Part shown: in pieces, positions 54,671 to 64,000 of the stretch
Layout: every line of letters begins with the position of its first letter
Position numbering within the stretch: the stretch's first letter is position 1
NCBI GenBank assembly: GCA_039621445.1
Contig: CP154956.1
Coordinates: 3,966,170 to 4,030,169 of the forward strand
Origin: Euglena gracilis
Taxonomy: Eukaryota > Euglenida > Euglenophyceae > Euglenales
DNA: 64,000 nucleotides
Direction: 5' to 3'
Translations under genes and position numbers: made by a program
Notes under the pieces: model-generated
Database searches by the model: none
Seen by the model: the letters and a program-made list of their open reading frames with translations, nothing else
What the model was told of the DNA's origin: nothing

Positions 54671-55504
54671 TGCTGTCGCTCAGGGCGCTCCGCCGGGCAA
54701 ATGAACGCAGGCGGTCGGATATCCGTTCCAACCAGCTAGTCAGTCCTAGCGAATAGATAGCTTTTGCGCATAAGAAGGCATTGGTCGTTTTGTCTCATCT
54801 TTCGTCTAAACACCACCCCCTAGTTAAACAGTCTCTTCCCAGAAGGCATTTGCTCGTGCATATTTTCATGAAATATTTCTCGAAATTTCCATATTTCAGA
54901 AAATTGGGCAGGCCAGGGCAAGTTTGGGGTAAAAAAAAAAATAGATTTGTTTGTGCATTTGGCTTTTGGGGGGGGGGGCATTTTTTTGCAGCGTCGATTT
55001 TTGGTACCTTGTTTGACCTTGGCTCGGGTCTAGTTCCAGCCAGTAGACCCCATGGGGGGGGGTCAGCCACCGGCCTTTTTCTAGCCAGAAAAACTAAACT
55101 TTCCAGCCTGGAGAGCCGGAACCCTCCCAGGGTCTTTAGCAACGCCCTCTTCTCACCCGTATTTCAGCTGAGTAAGGACCTCCCCCACCAAATTCTTACC
55201 TCCCCCCCAAAACGTCCGCCGCGGAAACTGTCATCTAAGCCCCATACTCGCTGACCTGTCACCACAGCGACCTGCCACCCATTTTTGTACTTGCTGACTG
55301 TCACCATGCAAAATTTTCGGAAATTTTGATGTTTTCTCATATGAAAAAAAATGAAAATGTTTTTTGAAAATGAAGAATTGAGCGGACCCCACTGGACCTC
55401 ATTTTTAGCATTTTGACCGCAAAAAAAAACACAATAAAATCGCATTTTTTGGATTTCTGGGTCAGTGGGGGGTTGAAAGATTCACCCTTTCCTTCTGACC
55501 AGGA

Positions 55505-55615
55505 CCCCCCCCCCCAGGAAACTGTCACCTACCTCCGTATTTGCAGACCTGTCACCTACCTCTGTGCTCGCTGACTTGGCAGGGGACAGTTTCCCTGGGG
55601 GGTACCCATCTTTCC
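55505..55615. mobile_element. CCGGGAAACTGTCA-family element (short)
   Basis: CCCCAGGAAACTGTCACC to GGGACAGTTTCCCTGGGG, inverted ends, with GACCTGTCACCTACCTC repeated. A further AACTGTCATCTAAG fragment lies at about 55228. Confidence 0.6.
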
Positions 55616-55683
55616 TGGTCCGTGAACAGGGGGAGGGAGGTATCGCAAGGCAACAAGCCATCCAAGTTATTTCAACACGAAGA

Positions 55684-55684
<1 letters not shown>

Positions 55685-55740
<56 letters not shown>
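55685..55740. repeat. (AC)n microsatellite
   Basis: Perfect AC dinucleotide run. Confidence 0.95.
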
Positions 55741-55741
<1 letters not shown>

Positions 55742-56065
55742 GAAACGACTGGGGCCTCCTCATCAGCCCAAATGAATTGAAACCGGTGGCCAACCCCCCC
55801 CCCCCACTCATTGTCCCCTGGGCTGTCAGAGTCAATTTGCGCCCCCATCAGTTGGGGGGGGGGGGTAGGTTGGCCAGCCAGGTGAGCAGGCCCGGGGGTA
55901 CCCACATTTGGGGTCCCAGAGCACCCATCCAGATTTAATCAAAACTTGCAAGTTTTATTGGATCCGCATGTTTTTCAGTCCCGTAGACACTAATACAGTA
56001 CTCCGGCCAGCACACCGGAATACATATATAACATAATAAAAATACAAATATATAAACATAATGGA

Positions 56066-56266
56066 GACCCCCCAATCGCTCCCGCCTCCTCCGCCCCCTC
56101 CACGGCCCGCCCTGGCCCCGTCCCCTCCCACCTGCGGCCGATGTTCTCCGCGCTGTGCTCCGAGGGCAGCACGCTGTACTTCTTCGACACCGTGCTGCGC
56201 GTCAAGCCCCACATGCAGGCCAGCCGGATCCTGCCCCGGCGCCTGCCCAGCCGGGCGGGCGGCTGA
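56066..56266 (+). CDS. Gene E/F candidate exon: PH-like N-terminal strands
   Basis: After ATGGAG the frame reads PPIAPASSAPSTARPGPVPS, then HLRPMFSALCSEGSTLYFFD and TVLRVKPHMQASRILP, to TGA 56264-56266. The G-S-T-L-Y-F-F-D run with a following basic segment resembles the first strands of a PH-like domain, as in 48066-48186. Either the protein ends here or the 3' border is unconventional. Confidence 0.45.
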   Translation, partial: DPPIAPASSAPSTARPGPVPSHLRPMFSALCSEGSTLYFFDTVLRVKPHMQASRILPRRLPSRAGG

Positions 56267-56887
56267 GGGCGGTACGGCGCTGTGTCAGCCGAAGTGAACC
56301 CACGGGGGAGGGGGGTGGTGGACAGCCGGTTGCTTTTTGCCACCAGCCCAAATTTTCCAGCTGATGAAAAATGGACCCCCCATAGGGTTGGGAAGTGAAC
56401 CTGCCAGAAAAGCGGTGATGCGGCCTTATCCCTCCATCCGGCCAAGGCCATCAGTTCGCCCCTGTCTGCACCCGCCGCTCGAAATTTCGGGTCAAAACGT
56501 CGCCAGACGGGTTCTGTCCGCTCCAATTGGTAAGAGTATGAGTAATTAGTGATTAGTAGTTAGTGATTAGTAAATCCAATTGGTAATTAGTCAAATTTTC
56601 TGCATTTTTTGTTTTTGTGTGTTTTTTGTTTCTTTTTTCATGCTGGATTTACTTCCATTTGGGGGATGGGCCTGCTGATATTCTTGCTGCCCTGGAAGTG
56701 TGGAGTGCTTGCTAACCTGCCTTTCAAGACTCCTGGAACAGACCTGCCCATCAGTTTGTTCCCAATTGAGTGGACCCGTCCACTGAGTTGGGAACCATGC
56801 CTGCTGGGGTTGTGGACTGGAATATCCAGTGCGTCGTCACGGTGAAGGAGACTCCCCCAAACTCAAGTGGAGTACCTCCCTCCCTCC

Positions 56888-57312
56888 TTGTCCAACGACC
56901 GGGCTTGTCCAACGACCCCCCCCCCGGTCAGCGACGATCTTTTTGTATACGATCTCGGGGAAATGAGACTTGATACTGTTCTTGCTTTTGATTTTGATTT
57001 AACAAACTGTGGCGCTTGATCACTGAATGCTTTTTGCTTGAACTGTTTTGAAGGGACAACATCATGTGTGCAATGATGGTCTTGTGGTAATTTGTTCCAT
57101 CTTCCTTGAGTCAACATTATGCATGAGATTGGCGGCTGTTGTCAGGCGCGAAGCGCCAAAAATTTACAGCGAGACGCGCCGGAAATCCCCCCCCCCTTGT
57201 CTAACGACCACCCCCCCCCCCCCCGGTCAGAGACGAACATTGGCCATTTTAACGACCGCCCCCCCCCCCGGTCAGAGGCGAACATTAGCGGTCGTTGGAC
57301 AGGGGGGGGGGA
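56888..57312. repeat. Fragments of the TGTCCAACGACC family
   Basis: TTGTCCAACGACCCCCC with GGTCAGCGACGA near 56900. 57140-57312 has GGCGCGAAGCGCC, GTCTAACGACCACCCC, GGTCAGAGACGAACATT and GGTCGTTGGACAGGGGG. 56950-57130 between them is A/T-rich with no supported exon. Confidence 0.55.
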
Positions 57313-57519
57313 GGTATGTGCCTGGCGGGCGCTTGGTGGCCGGCGTCGTAAAGAAGGTCAGTCCTGCCACCTCCACGTACACAGACAAAAAGGGCCAGAG
57401 GCGAACAACAGCGCCAGGCCAGAAGAAGGGAGAAAATCACCAGACAAACAGCCACAGTGCACACGGGGGGGGGGTAGGAGAGAGGGGGTTTTGGCCTACC
57501 CCCCCCCCCCGCTGGGGAG

Positions 57520-59288
57520 CCGCCGGTCGGCCGGCCATCACGGACGCCGCGGTGCTCATCATGAAGCCGGAGGGGGAGGTGCGGCGCTGCATCGCGCTTG
57601 GCGACGTGGAGCAGGTGTACATCGACCACGCCCTCGCCCAAGTTGCCTTCGTCCGGGGGGTGACGGCCCCCATACCTGGGCTGGGTCACCCCGGGCGGTG
57701 GGTCCACGACCCACTGTGCGCATGAATGCCGCTGTCTCCGGTGCCATCACGATCTGTCTCAAAAAATACATTGCTGAGACACTTGAGCTTCTTGGGCGGC
57801 CAAGGATGACATCATTTGTTTGAAATGGCTTTTTTTATGCAAATAGTTGTTGTTTTTTTTAGGTTTTCGGCTTCAGCAACCTGTGATTTCGAGGTGCTTT
57901 CCATTTCCCCAAGGAAAGGGTGTGGAGAACAGGCACGTGAAGTAAAAGATAGGAATGGCATACCACAGGCAGATTTTGAACATGTGAAAAATTTGCCATT
58001 AGTGACATAAATTGTTGTCGAAATTGATCGCCTAAGTGTTTGAGGTCAATGGTCCACCACAAAAAATTTTCTAGAACGACCGACATTGACTTGAACTATT
58101 GTTACTCCTGTGTCTAGGAATTTATGTGAACCCCTCCGGTTTTCCCTGAAGGTGGTGTTTAAATTTTGGGTCTGTTGCTGAAAACCTTCAGGCAGTCAGG
58201 GGTGTTTTTATTTTTTTAAACCTCAACCGACCCACTTTTTATTTTGTTGCTGGATGTTGGCCAGCGTCACATCGTGTTGGGCTGTTGTTGGGTAGTTGTC
58301 AGCTGACGGTCTCCCAGATGGGGGAGGGGCTGAATACTTGAGGGGTGGCAGGGCACATCCCCCTCTCCCTTAAGCCCCTGGAAGCCCTTCAGTTTGCGGT
58401 CGGGGTCCTGACCCTCCCCCCCCCCCCAGATGTTGGGAGGGGTCCTAGCAGAAAGCCAAAGTTTAAAAAAGATTATTTCCCAGTGCCGCACCCGAACCAA
58501 AAAAAAAAGTCGGCGTTGAGGAAGGAGGAAGGGGGGAGGGGTTCGTACCATACCATTGCATAAGGTGTGTCCTGCCCCGCCCCCTGGACTGTCTGGTTTT
58601 TTTTTTTCCCTGAGTGACTGGCTGGTGTATGGCCCCAGGCCCCTCCCGGGGTGGGGTCGGTCAGAATTGGCCAAAGTTGGCACCCGTCGCCGAAGGGGCC
58701 TGAAAAAAATGGGTTTTCTTTTGGGCAAAAACCTTTGAGCTTTGGCCATTTTCGGCGGAGTGGCCAGAGTGCCCCCCCCCCCCCCCGGGAAATTGTCATG
58801 CCCGAGAACCTGTCAGGGTCCTGCCCAGGAAACTGAGAGGGTCCCTGCGACTGGCCAACCTGTCAGTGGAGGAAGTTGTCAAGGTACCAGCCAACCTGTC
58901 GGGGTCTTTTTTTTCCATTAAGTTTCCCGGGCGACACCCTTGTCAGGGTGCCGCCCGGGAAACTGTCGGGGTGCCGGGTACCGACCAACAAGAAGTTGTT
59001 CCTGGTACCGGCCAGCCCGTCAGCTTCCCTAGAAGGGGGATGGAAGTCGTTGACTGGTTCTCAAACATCGACAGATTGATTTTTTAAAGGTGGAAAGTCG
59101 CCCCCCCCCCGGGTCGTTCGCAACGGTGCTGTCCGGACCCCCCCCCCCAGGCTTCCCATGCCTCCCCACCCCCGGACGCCCCCCCCGGCCCCATCGTGCC
59201 GCGGGAGTACGACCTGCTCGTGCAGTGCAGCGGGCCGGAGCAGGCCCAGGGAATCGTCACCATCGCCCAGGCATGGTTCCGTTACTTC
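57520..59288 (+). CDS. Gene F exons: second TH1/PH-like domain
   Basis: Exon 57520-57650 (phase 1 in, 0 out, donor GTCCGG) reads RPAITDAAVLIMKPEGEVRR then CIALGDVEQVYIDHALAQVA. Exon 59151-59288 (after CCCCAG, phase 0) reads PIVPREYDLLVQCSGPEQAQ then GIVTIAQAWFRYF, donor GTCCGC. Together they match the TH1/PH-like order: I-T-D-x-A, R-R-x-I-x-L-x-D-V, then V-P-x-E-Y-D-L-L and a C-terminal helix. If the 59289 donor is ignored, the frame continues to TGA 59395. Likely a membrane-binding module. It may belong to the same gene as 48066-50158, giving two tandem domains. Confidence 0.65.
58785..59030. mobile_element. CCGGGAAACTGTCA-family element, tandem
   Basis: CCCCGGGAAATTGTCATGC, GGTTTCCCGGGCGACACCC (from 58919) and CCGCCCGGGAAACTGTCGG. 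Several CCTGTCAGGGTC copies suggest two overlapping units. Confidence 0.55.
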
Positions 59289-59399
59289 GTCCGCGGGGCC
59301 GGTGCGCAGCTCCGCCTCACGCCCGGGGGCCTCCCCGGCGCCGTCGACGGCACACGCGATGGACCCCCGAGTCGGGATGAAGAAAAAAAATTATGAAGT

Positions 59400-59520
59400 A
59401 CTATAATAATGACAGTACAATAATAATAATAATAATAAACTATACTAATAATACAATAATAATAATAATAAACTATTATTATTAGTATTGTCATTATAAT
59501 ACAGTAATAATAATAAATTT
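59400..59520. repeat. (AAT)n microsatellite, imperfect palindrome
   Basis: AATAATAAT runs with an inverted ATTATTATTAG segment. Confidence 0.9.
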
Positions 59521-59988
59521 CACCCCCCCCCTTCCGCTGTCCAATGGTCTTCCTCTGCTTGAAGAAATAATCCTTTTTTTGTCCAGTGGGACACCAGAGG
59601 GGTATGGGGTTCGGACTGAGGCTTTTGCTCTCCAAAGGTACACCCATCTGGCAGTGCTGAATGGGAATCCCAGAAACCCTATGGGTGGCCAGGGGGTTTG
59701 GGGTTTGACCCTCCCCCCCACCATTCCTTCCCATGTTTCCAGTACGCCAATTTTTCAGGTCTAAATGCTCTTTCGGTGCATTTTGCTTTGCGAACCGCCA
59801 CGGTGTGGGGGGGGGGGCGATCAGGCGCTTTTTTCCGGAGGTGACGGATCTCGGCCAGTGTTGCAGCAGAGACGATGGCCCTGACCAAGCGTGCAGGAGA
59901 AAACTGGGTCCCCTTACCTTGGCCCACCCCATGTGGATGTCAGAGGGGCACCCACTAGACCATATACATATGTACATATATATATGTA

Positions 59989-60268
59989 TATGGCAGCCTC
60001 CAACTAAATGACCCCCCCGGGGGGGTCATATAGTTGGATCAGGGGGCGGCAATTTTTTTTTGCGTTATCGAAGGAATAGGGTTAGGGTTACGACTTAGGG
60101 TTAGGGTTAGGCCTAACTTATAGATTAGTGTTAGGTGCACAAGTTAGGCCTGAAGTTAGGCCGAATTCGTGACCCTAACCCTACTCCATCATTAACACAC
60201 AAAAAAATTGCCGCCCCCTGATCCAATTATGTCCCCCTGGGGGGGGCATTTAGTTGGAGGCTGCCATG
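59989..60268. mobile_element. 280-bp near-palindromic element with TTAGGG-like core
   Basis: The left arm TGGCAGCCTCCAACTAAATG, a C/G run, TTGGATCAGGGGGCGGCAA, a T-run and ATAGGGTTAGGGTTACGA is mirrored by the right arm as its complement. The centre has TTAGGGTTAGGGTTAGG and GTTAGGCCTGAAGTTAGGCC. It lies inside a TATG microsatellite that continues on its right. Confidence 0.8.
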
Positions 60269-60300
<32 letters not shown>

Positions 60301-60731
60301 TGTATGTATGTATGTATGTATGTATGTATGTATGTATGTATGTATGTATGTATTTATGTATGTATGTATGTATGTATGTATGTATGTATGTATGTATGTA
60401 TGTATGTATGTATGTATGTATGTATGTGTATGTATGTATGTACGTATGTATGTATGTATGTATGTATGTATGTATGTATGTATGTATGTATGTATGTATG
60501 TATGTATGTATGTATGTATGTATGTATGTATGTATGTATGTATGTATGTATGTATGTATGTATGTATGTATGTATGTATGTATGTTGTATGTATGTATGT
60601 ATGTACGTACGCACGCACGTACGTACGTACGTACGTATGTATGTATGTATGTATGTATGTATGTATGTATGTATGCATGCATGCATGCATGCATGCATGC
60701 ATGCATGCATGCATGCATGTATGTATGTATG

Positions 60732-60762
<31 letters not shown>

Positions 60763-60780
60763 GTATGTATGTATGTATAC
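60269..60780. repeat. (TATG)n microsatellite
   Basis: About 500 bases of TATG with TACG and CATG sub-blocks. Frames of more than 200 codons on both strands are artefacts of the four-base unit. Confidence 0.95.
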
Positions 60781-61033
60781 ATATTTATATGCATATATGT
60801 ATATGTATGTATATGTACATATATGTATATATGTATATATGCATATACTCATACACATATTATACCACCCATATGTATATGTACACACACACGCCATATA
60901 TATCAAGTATATATAATATATACACCCATTGCACCATATAATACATTAATAACTTATATATTATGCCACCCCCATGTATAACTCCCCCCCCCCCGGGCCG
61001 ACCAACCAACAATTTATACCCTCCCCGGCGAAG

Positions 61034-61135
61034 GAAAATGAAAATGGCAACCCCGCCCACGGTCGGAGGGCTCCGCCGGGGTACGTGTCCAAGCAGAACC
61101 AGCGCAAGCTGATGTTGCGTAACCCCGAGCCTGGG
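61034..61135 (+). CDS. Gene G exon 1, basic segment
   Basis: Thirty-four codons, phase 0 to 0, between GGCGAAG and donor GTAGGT: ENENGNPAHGRRAPPGYVSK then QNQRKLMLRNPEPG. Phase fits 59151-59288. Confidence 0.5.
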
Positions 61136-61662
61136 GTAGGTCCTACGCCCTCTGAAAACCCCGCCGTCGCCGGGTGACAGGCTTTTGTTTAAGGATTCAC
61201 AGTCCCCCTTCCGGGGGGGGGGGGGGGGCTGGGTTGCAGCTAGTCCCATATTGGCAAGTGGGTCTCCTGGTGGACCGCCAGGGTGGGGGGAGTCTGCCAG
61301 CAGGAAAGTGAAGTGTTGCGGTATTTATAACCAACGGTTTCTTCCCCCTTGAAATTCCTTTGGTATTTTCTTGGGTCACCTCCTTTGGGGTTTGGGGGTA
61401 TCCGAAACTTGTGTCCGCTGTTTCCGCCCCAAGAGTTCCTTCAAAACAGAATTCATCCGGCAACAAACCACGTTGCAACTCGGGGAGGGGGGTAGGTGAT
61501 CAGGCATTCATTTAGTGTGGTGCACCCGAGTTGTCATTTTGATGTTGAGTTGTCATTTTGTGAGTTTGTGAGTTTTGGGTTTTTTTGTGGGCACCCCAAA
61601 AACAACCGCATAACAATCCTTTTGAGCCACAAAACCACAAACAAAGTTTTGTGGTGCACAAG

Positions 61663-61887
61663 CTGGGTGGGAACCACACTAGGCGAATGTCTGGCGGTGA
61701 TGGACCCGGGGTCTGGGGTCTGCGGGGGAGGAGGTCCTGGACCCGTGGCCTGCACGGGATGGGCCCCACCCCACTGCCGATGAACAAGCACCAGGCCCCG
61801 TGGTTCATGGGCCACCGGAAGGGGAAGGACAAGAGTGCAAAGTATGGCCCGAAGTCGCTGGGCCATCCCTGTGCTAACGCCAACACA
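61663..61887 (+). CDS. Gene G exon 2, Gly/Lys-rich
   Basis: Seventy-five codons to donor GTGCGT. The second half, GMGPTPLPMNKHQAPWFMGH then RKGKDKSAKYGPKSLGH, is the better supported part. The start at 61663 is chosen for phase. Confidence 0.5.
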
Positions 61888-62313
61888 GTGCGTCCCTGTG
61901 TAGGCCTGTGTGTTTGCATGTGTAAGTGCGTGTGCGGCTACCTGTGTGTTTTGTGTGCAGTGTGTGTTTGGGTGTGCGTGCGCGAGTGTTGTTTGTTTTC
62001 TGTTTTTTGGTTTTATTTTTATTTTGTTTGTTTGTTTGCTCGGTTGTTTTGCTTGTTTATTTTGTGGTTTGACTCCAATCAGATCTCGATGAGACCCCAT
62101 AAGACCTTTCGGAAAAGTGTTGGTGAAATGACTGCGAGTTAATGTGCCAAGGCTTTTCCTTCCAAAATTTACATGAAATTGTTTTTTTTTCAACTAAGCA
62201 CGGGTAATACATTCAAAGCAGTTGTGTCCAGATTGACCCACAGGTGACAGGTGATCGGCAATAAAAAGAAAATAGAAATGGAGCACAGACTAGACACACA
62301 TAAATGCGCGCAC

Positions 62314-62412
62314 ATCCATCCATCCATCCATCCATCCATCCATCCATCCATCCATCCATCCATCCATCCATCCATCCATCCATCCATCCATCCATCCATC
62401 CATCCATCCATG
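62314..62412. repeat. (CATC)n microsatellite
   Basis: About 24 perfect CATC units. Confidence 0.95.
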
Positions 62413-62545
62413 GGCACAGCCATCACACCTGTGAAACCTGCACAGACAACAAAACATGCACCAACAACACACATACGTACACACACAGACATGATCCAAC
62501 ACACACACGGCACACCTACTTGCGGGCATTTGCACGCTGATTCAG

Positions 62546-62753
62546 AAGGTTCACCGTCCCCCTCTCCCCCTGACCGTGTTGCGCTGGGGTGCGGGTGACT
62601 TCGGGGTGACGCTGGACGAGCTGGCGCGCAACGCCCCTGCCGGGGACTTCCACTGGGCGGCGCAGGCCCGCGGCCGCAACCGCAGCTTCGCGGGGGACAC
62701 CAGCTCCAACTGCAGCGGCGGGGAGGAGGACGCCGGGGGCAGACCTACGCGTG
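62546..62753 (+). CDS. Gene G exon 3
   Basis: Sixty-nine codons plus one base, acceptor CTGATTCAG, donor GTATTT. Encodes [20 protein letters not shown] then [20 protein letters not shown] and a Ser/Asn/Glu-rich tail. No family is recognised. Confidence 0.55.
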
Positions 62754-63090
62754 GTATTTGGACTCCTTTTTTATATCTCTTTCATTCATATCTTGTTTTT
62801 TTATATATAAAAAAGGTTTTTTCCCATTTGGAAGTTGTCAAGGGTGAACGCAAGAGGTATCATGGTCACGCAATTTTATTGCCAACAGCTTGCAAAGTGC
62901 AAATGGCTGCGCAAAGAGCCGTGGTGGTCAATATTGGTGATATTGTTGTGTTGCAAAATTCAACTACAACAAAGAAAGCAAAAGCAGCACAATGTTTCTG
63001 GATGCAGGCAGTATATGGTAGTATATTCAGGAGGATTCATTTCTCAATGTGAAACCATACGTATGGAAGGAGAAGTGCCCATCGTGTGGT
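62754..63090 (+). other. A/T-richer open segment inside gene G intron
   Basis: The frame of exon 3 stays open to 63052 with VVVNIGDIVVLQNSTTTKKA and AAQCFWMQAVYG. Another frame gives KEKCPSCGNLGHQKSH downstream. Codon use differs from the GC-rich exons. It could be a retained exon or a fragment of a mobile-element gene. No identification is possible. Confidence 0.3.
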
Positions 63091-63963
63091 AACCTGGGCC
63101 ACCAAAAAAGCCATGCTCACCTCCACACACGCACACACACGCGCACAATTGTGCACGTGTCCACCACACTGTTCCGCATCCCCCTCCTACCTGTGCCCCG
63201 GCCTGCCCCCGTGTCTGATGCCACAGCCAAGGACACCTCTCATGGCTTCCTTTTCAGAATGTTGATCCGGGGGGTTGAATGACCTGGAGGACCACTTGAT
63301 AACCTCCGTTTCCCGCAATTGCCGCAATCTTTCCGTTTTCCCTGCAATTTTCCGCAATTATTGTGCAGTTTCCACATTTTTTCCACATTTTTTTCCGCAA
63401 TTTTTTTCTTCCTCCGCTGTTTTCCACATGAACCTGAAAATTGAAGATGCAATGACATCCAGAGATTCCACAAATGGCGCACAAGGCAAGGGAGGAATAC
63501 AAGTGCTTTTTGCAATTTGATCCAAAGATTCATTTTTTTTGGAATCAGCATGTCCCAGATTTGCATTGCTAAATCACGTTTTTTGATTAATTGTTTGATT
63601 TTTTGTTTGAAAAAAAGTGGATTTTGTTTCAAAACATCCACCAATGTTGCAAAATGGGGGAAAAAATGATTGGGGAGTTCCCAACCTCAATTCTGTTATT
63701 TTTGCAATTTCCCAGAATTTTCCCGCAGTTTTTCTGATGACCTTCGATACTAATTATCCCTCCCCCCTTGTGAAATGGGTGGGTCCAAATCCATTCCCCA
63801 GGGGATTGGTGGGCTGTTTAATTGGCCCTCAAAAGGTTGGTGGCAGGTTGGGTTCAAGAACGTCCTTCCCTCGCCCGCAATCCTTTCGAGGACCGTTTTG
63901 GGCGTCGACGTGCCGGGTGACAGTTTGGGGGTGGGCGAAAGGAATGCCCTGACCCCGTCACAG

Positions 63964-64000
63964 TGGACATGGAGGACGGGCCGGCCAAGAAGGAGGACAA
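63964..64000 (+). CDS. Gene G exon 4, truncated by window end
   Basis: After CCCGTCACAG, phase 1 joins exon 3: VDMEDGPAKKED, still open at the last base. The gene continues beyond the window. Confidence 0.5.

Overview
The window is nuclear DNA of a microbial eukaryote. Coding sequence occurs as short, mostly GC-rich exons whose flanking GT and AG dinucleotides and codon phases usually agree from exon to exon. The introns run from about 100 bases to several kb and are packed with C/G homopolymer runs, inverted-repeat elements and microsatellites. There is no bacterial gene layout, and no rRNA or tRNA gene was recognised. Every exon I can support is on the + strand, so the genes may be co-directional. 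The lineage cannot be fixed. Co-directional genes, TTAGGG-like repeats and introns that break the GT-AG rule would suit a euglenozoan or a dinoflagellate-like protist, but this is a guess.

Layout. 318-9824: a ten-exon gene (A) for a small membrane-anchored protein of unknown function. 10647-14771: a six-exon gene (B), phase-consistent throughout, product unknown. 15307-27195: an 11.9 kb gene-free block made of a ~216-bp satellite, a ~160-bp satellite, a 9.2 kb palindromic 19-bp minisatellite and a GC-rich tract. 27803-31123: a small four-exon gene (C), product unknown. 34198-46925: a TMEM184 / LAZ1 / Ost-alpha (DUF300) seven-helix membrane protein (D), the best identification in the window. 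It is spread over about 14 exons, and several of its borders do not obey GT-AG. 48066-64000: exons of one or more genes (E to G) carrying two copies of a myosin-TH1/PH-like domain, then basic low-complexity exons that run off the window end.

The introns hold at least six families of short non-autonomous elements (about 250-400 bp). They share an architecture: inverted ends, long C or G runs, and one short central palindrome close to GGCGC-GAA-GCGCC. Several copies have convincing 8-12 bp target duplications. The same palindrome recurs about twenty times in otherwise different elements, and this is the most unusual feature of the window.

The known gene products do not form an obvious pathway. 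D is a membrane protein, A probably a single-pass membrane protein, and E-G probably contains membrane- or lipid-binding PH-like domains.
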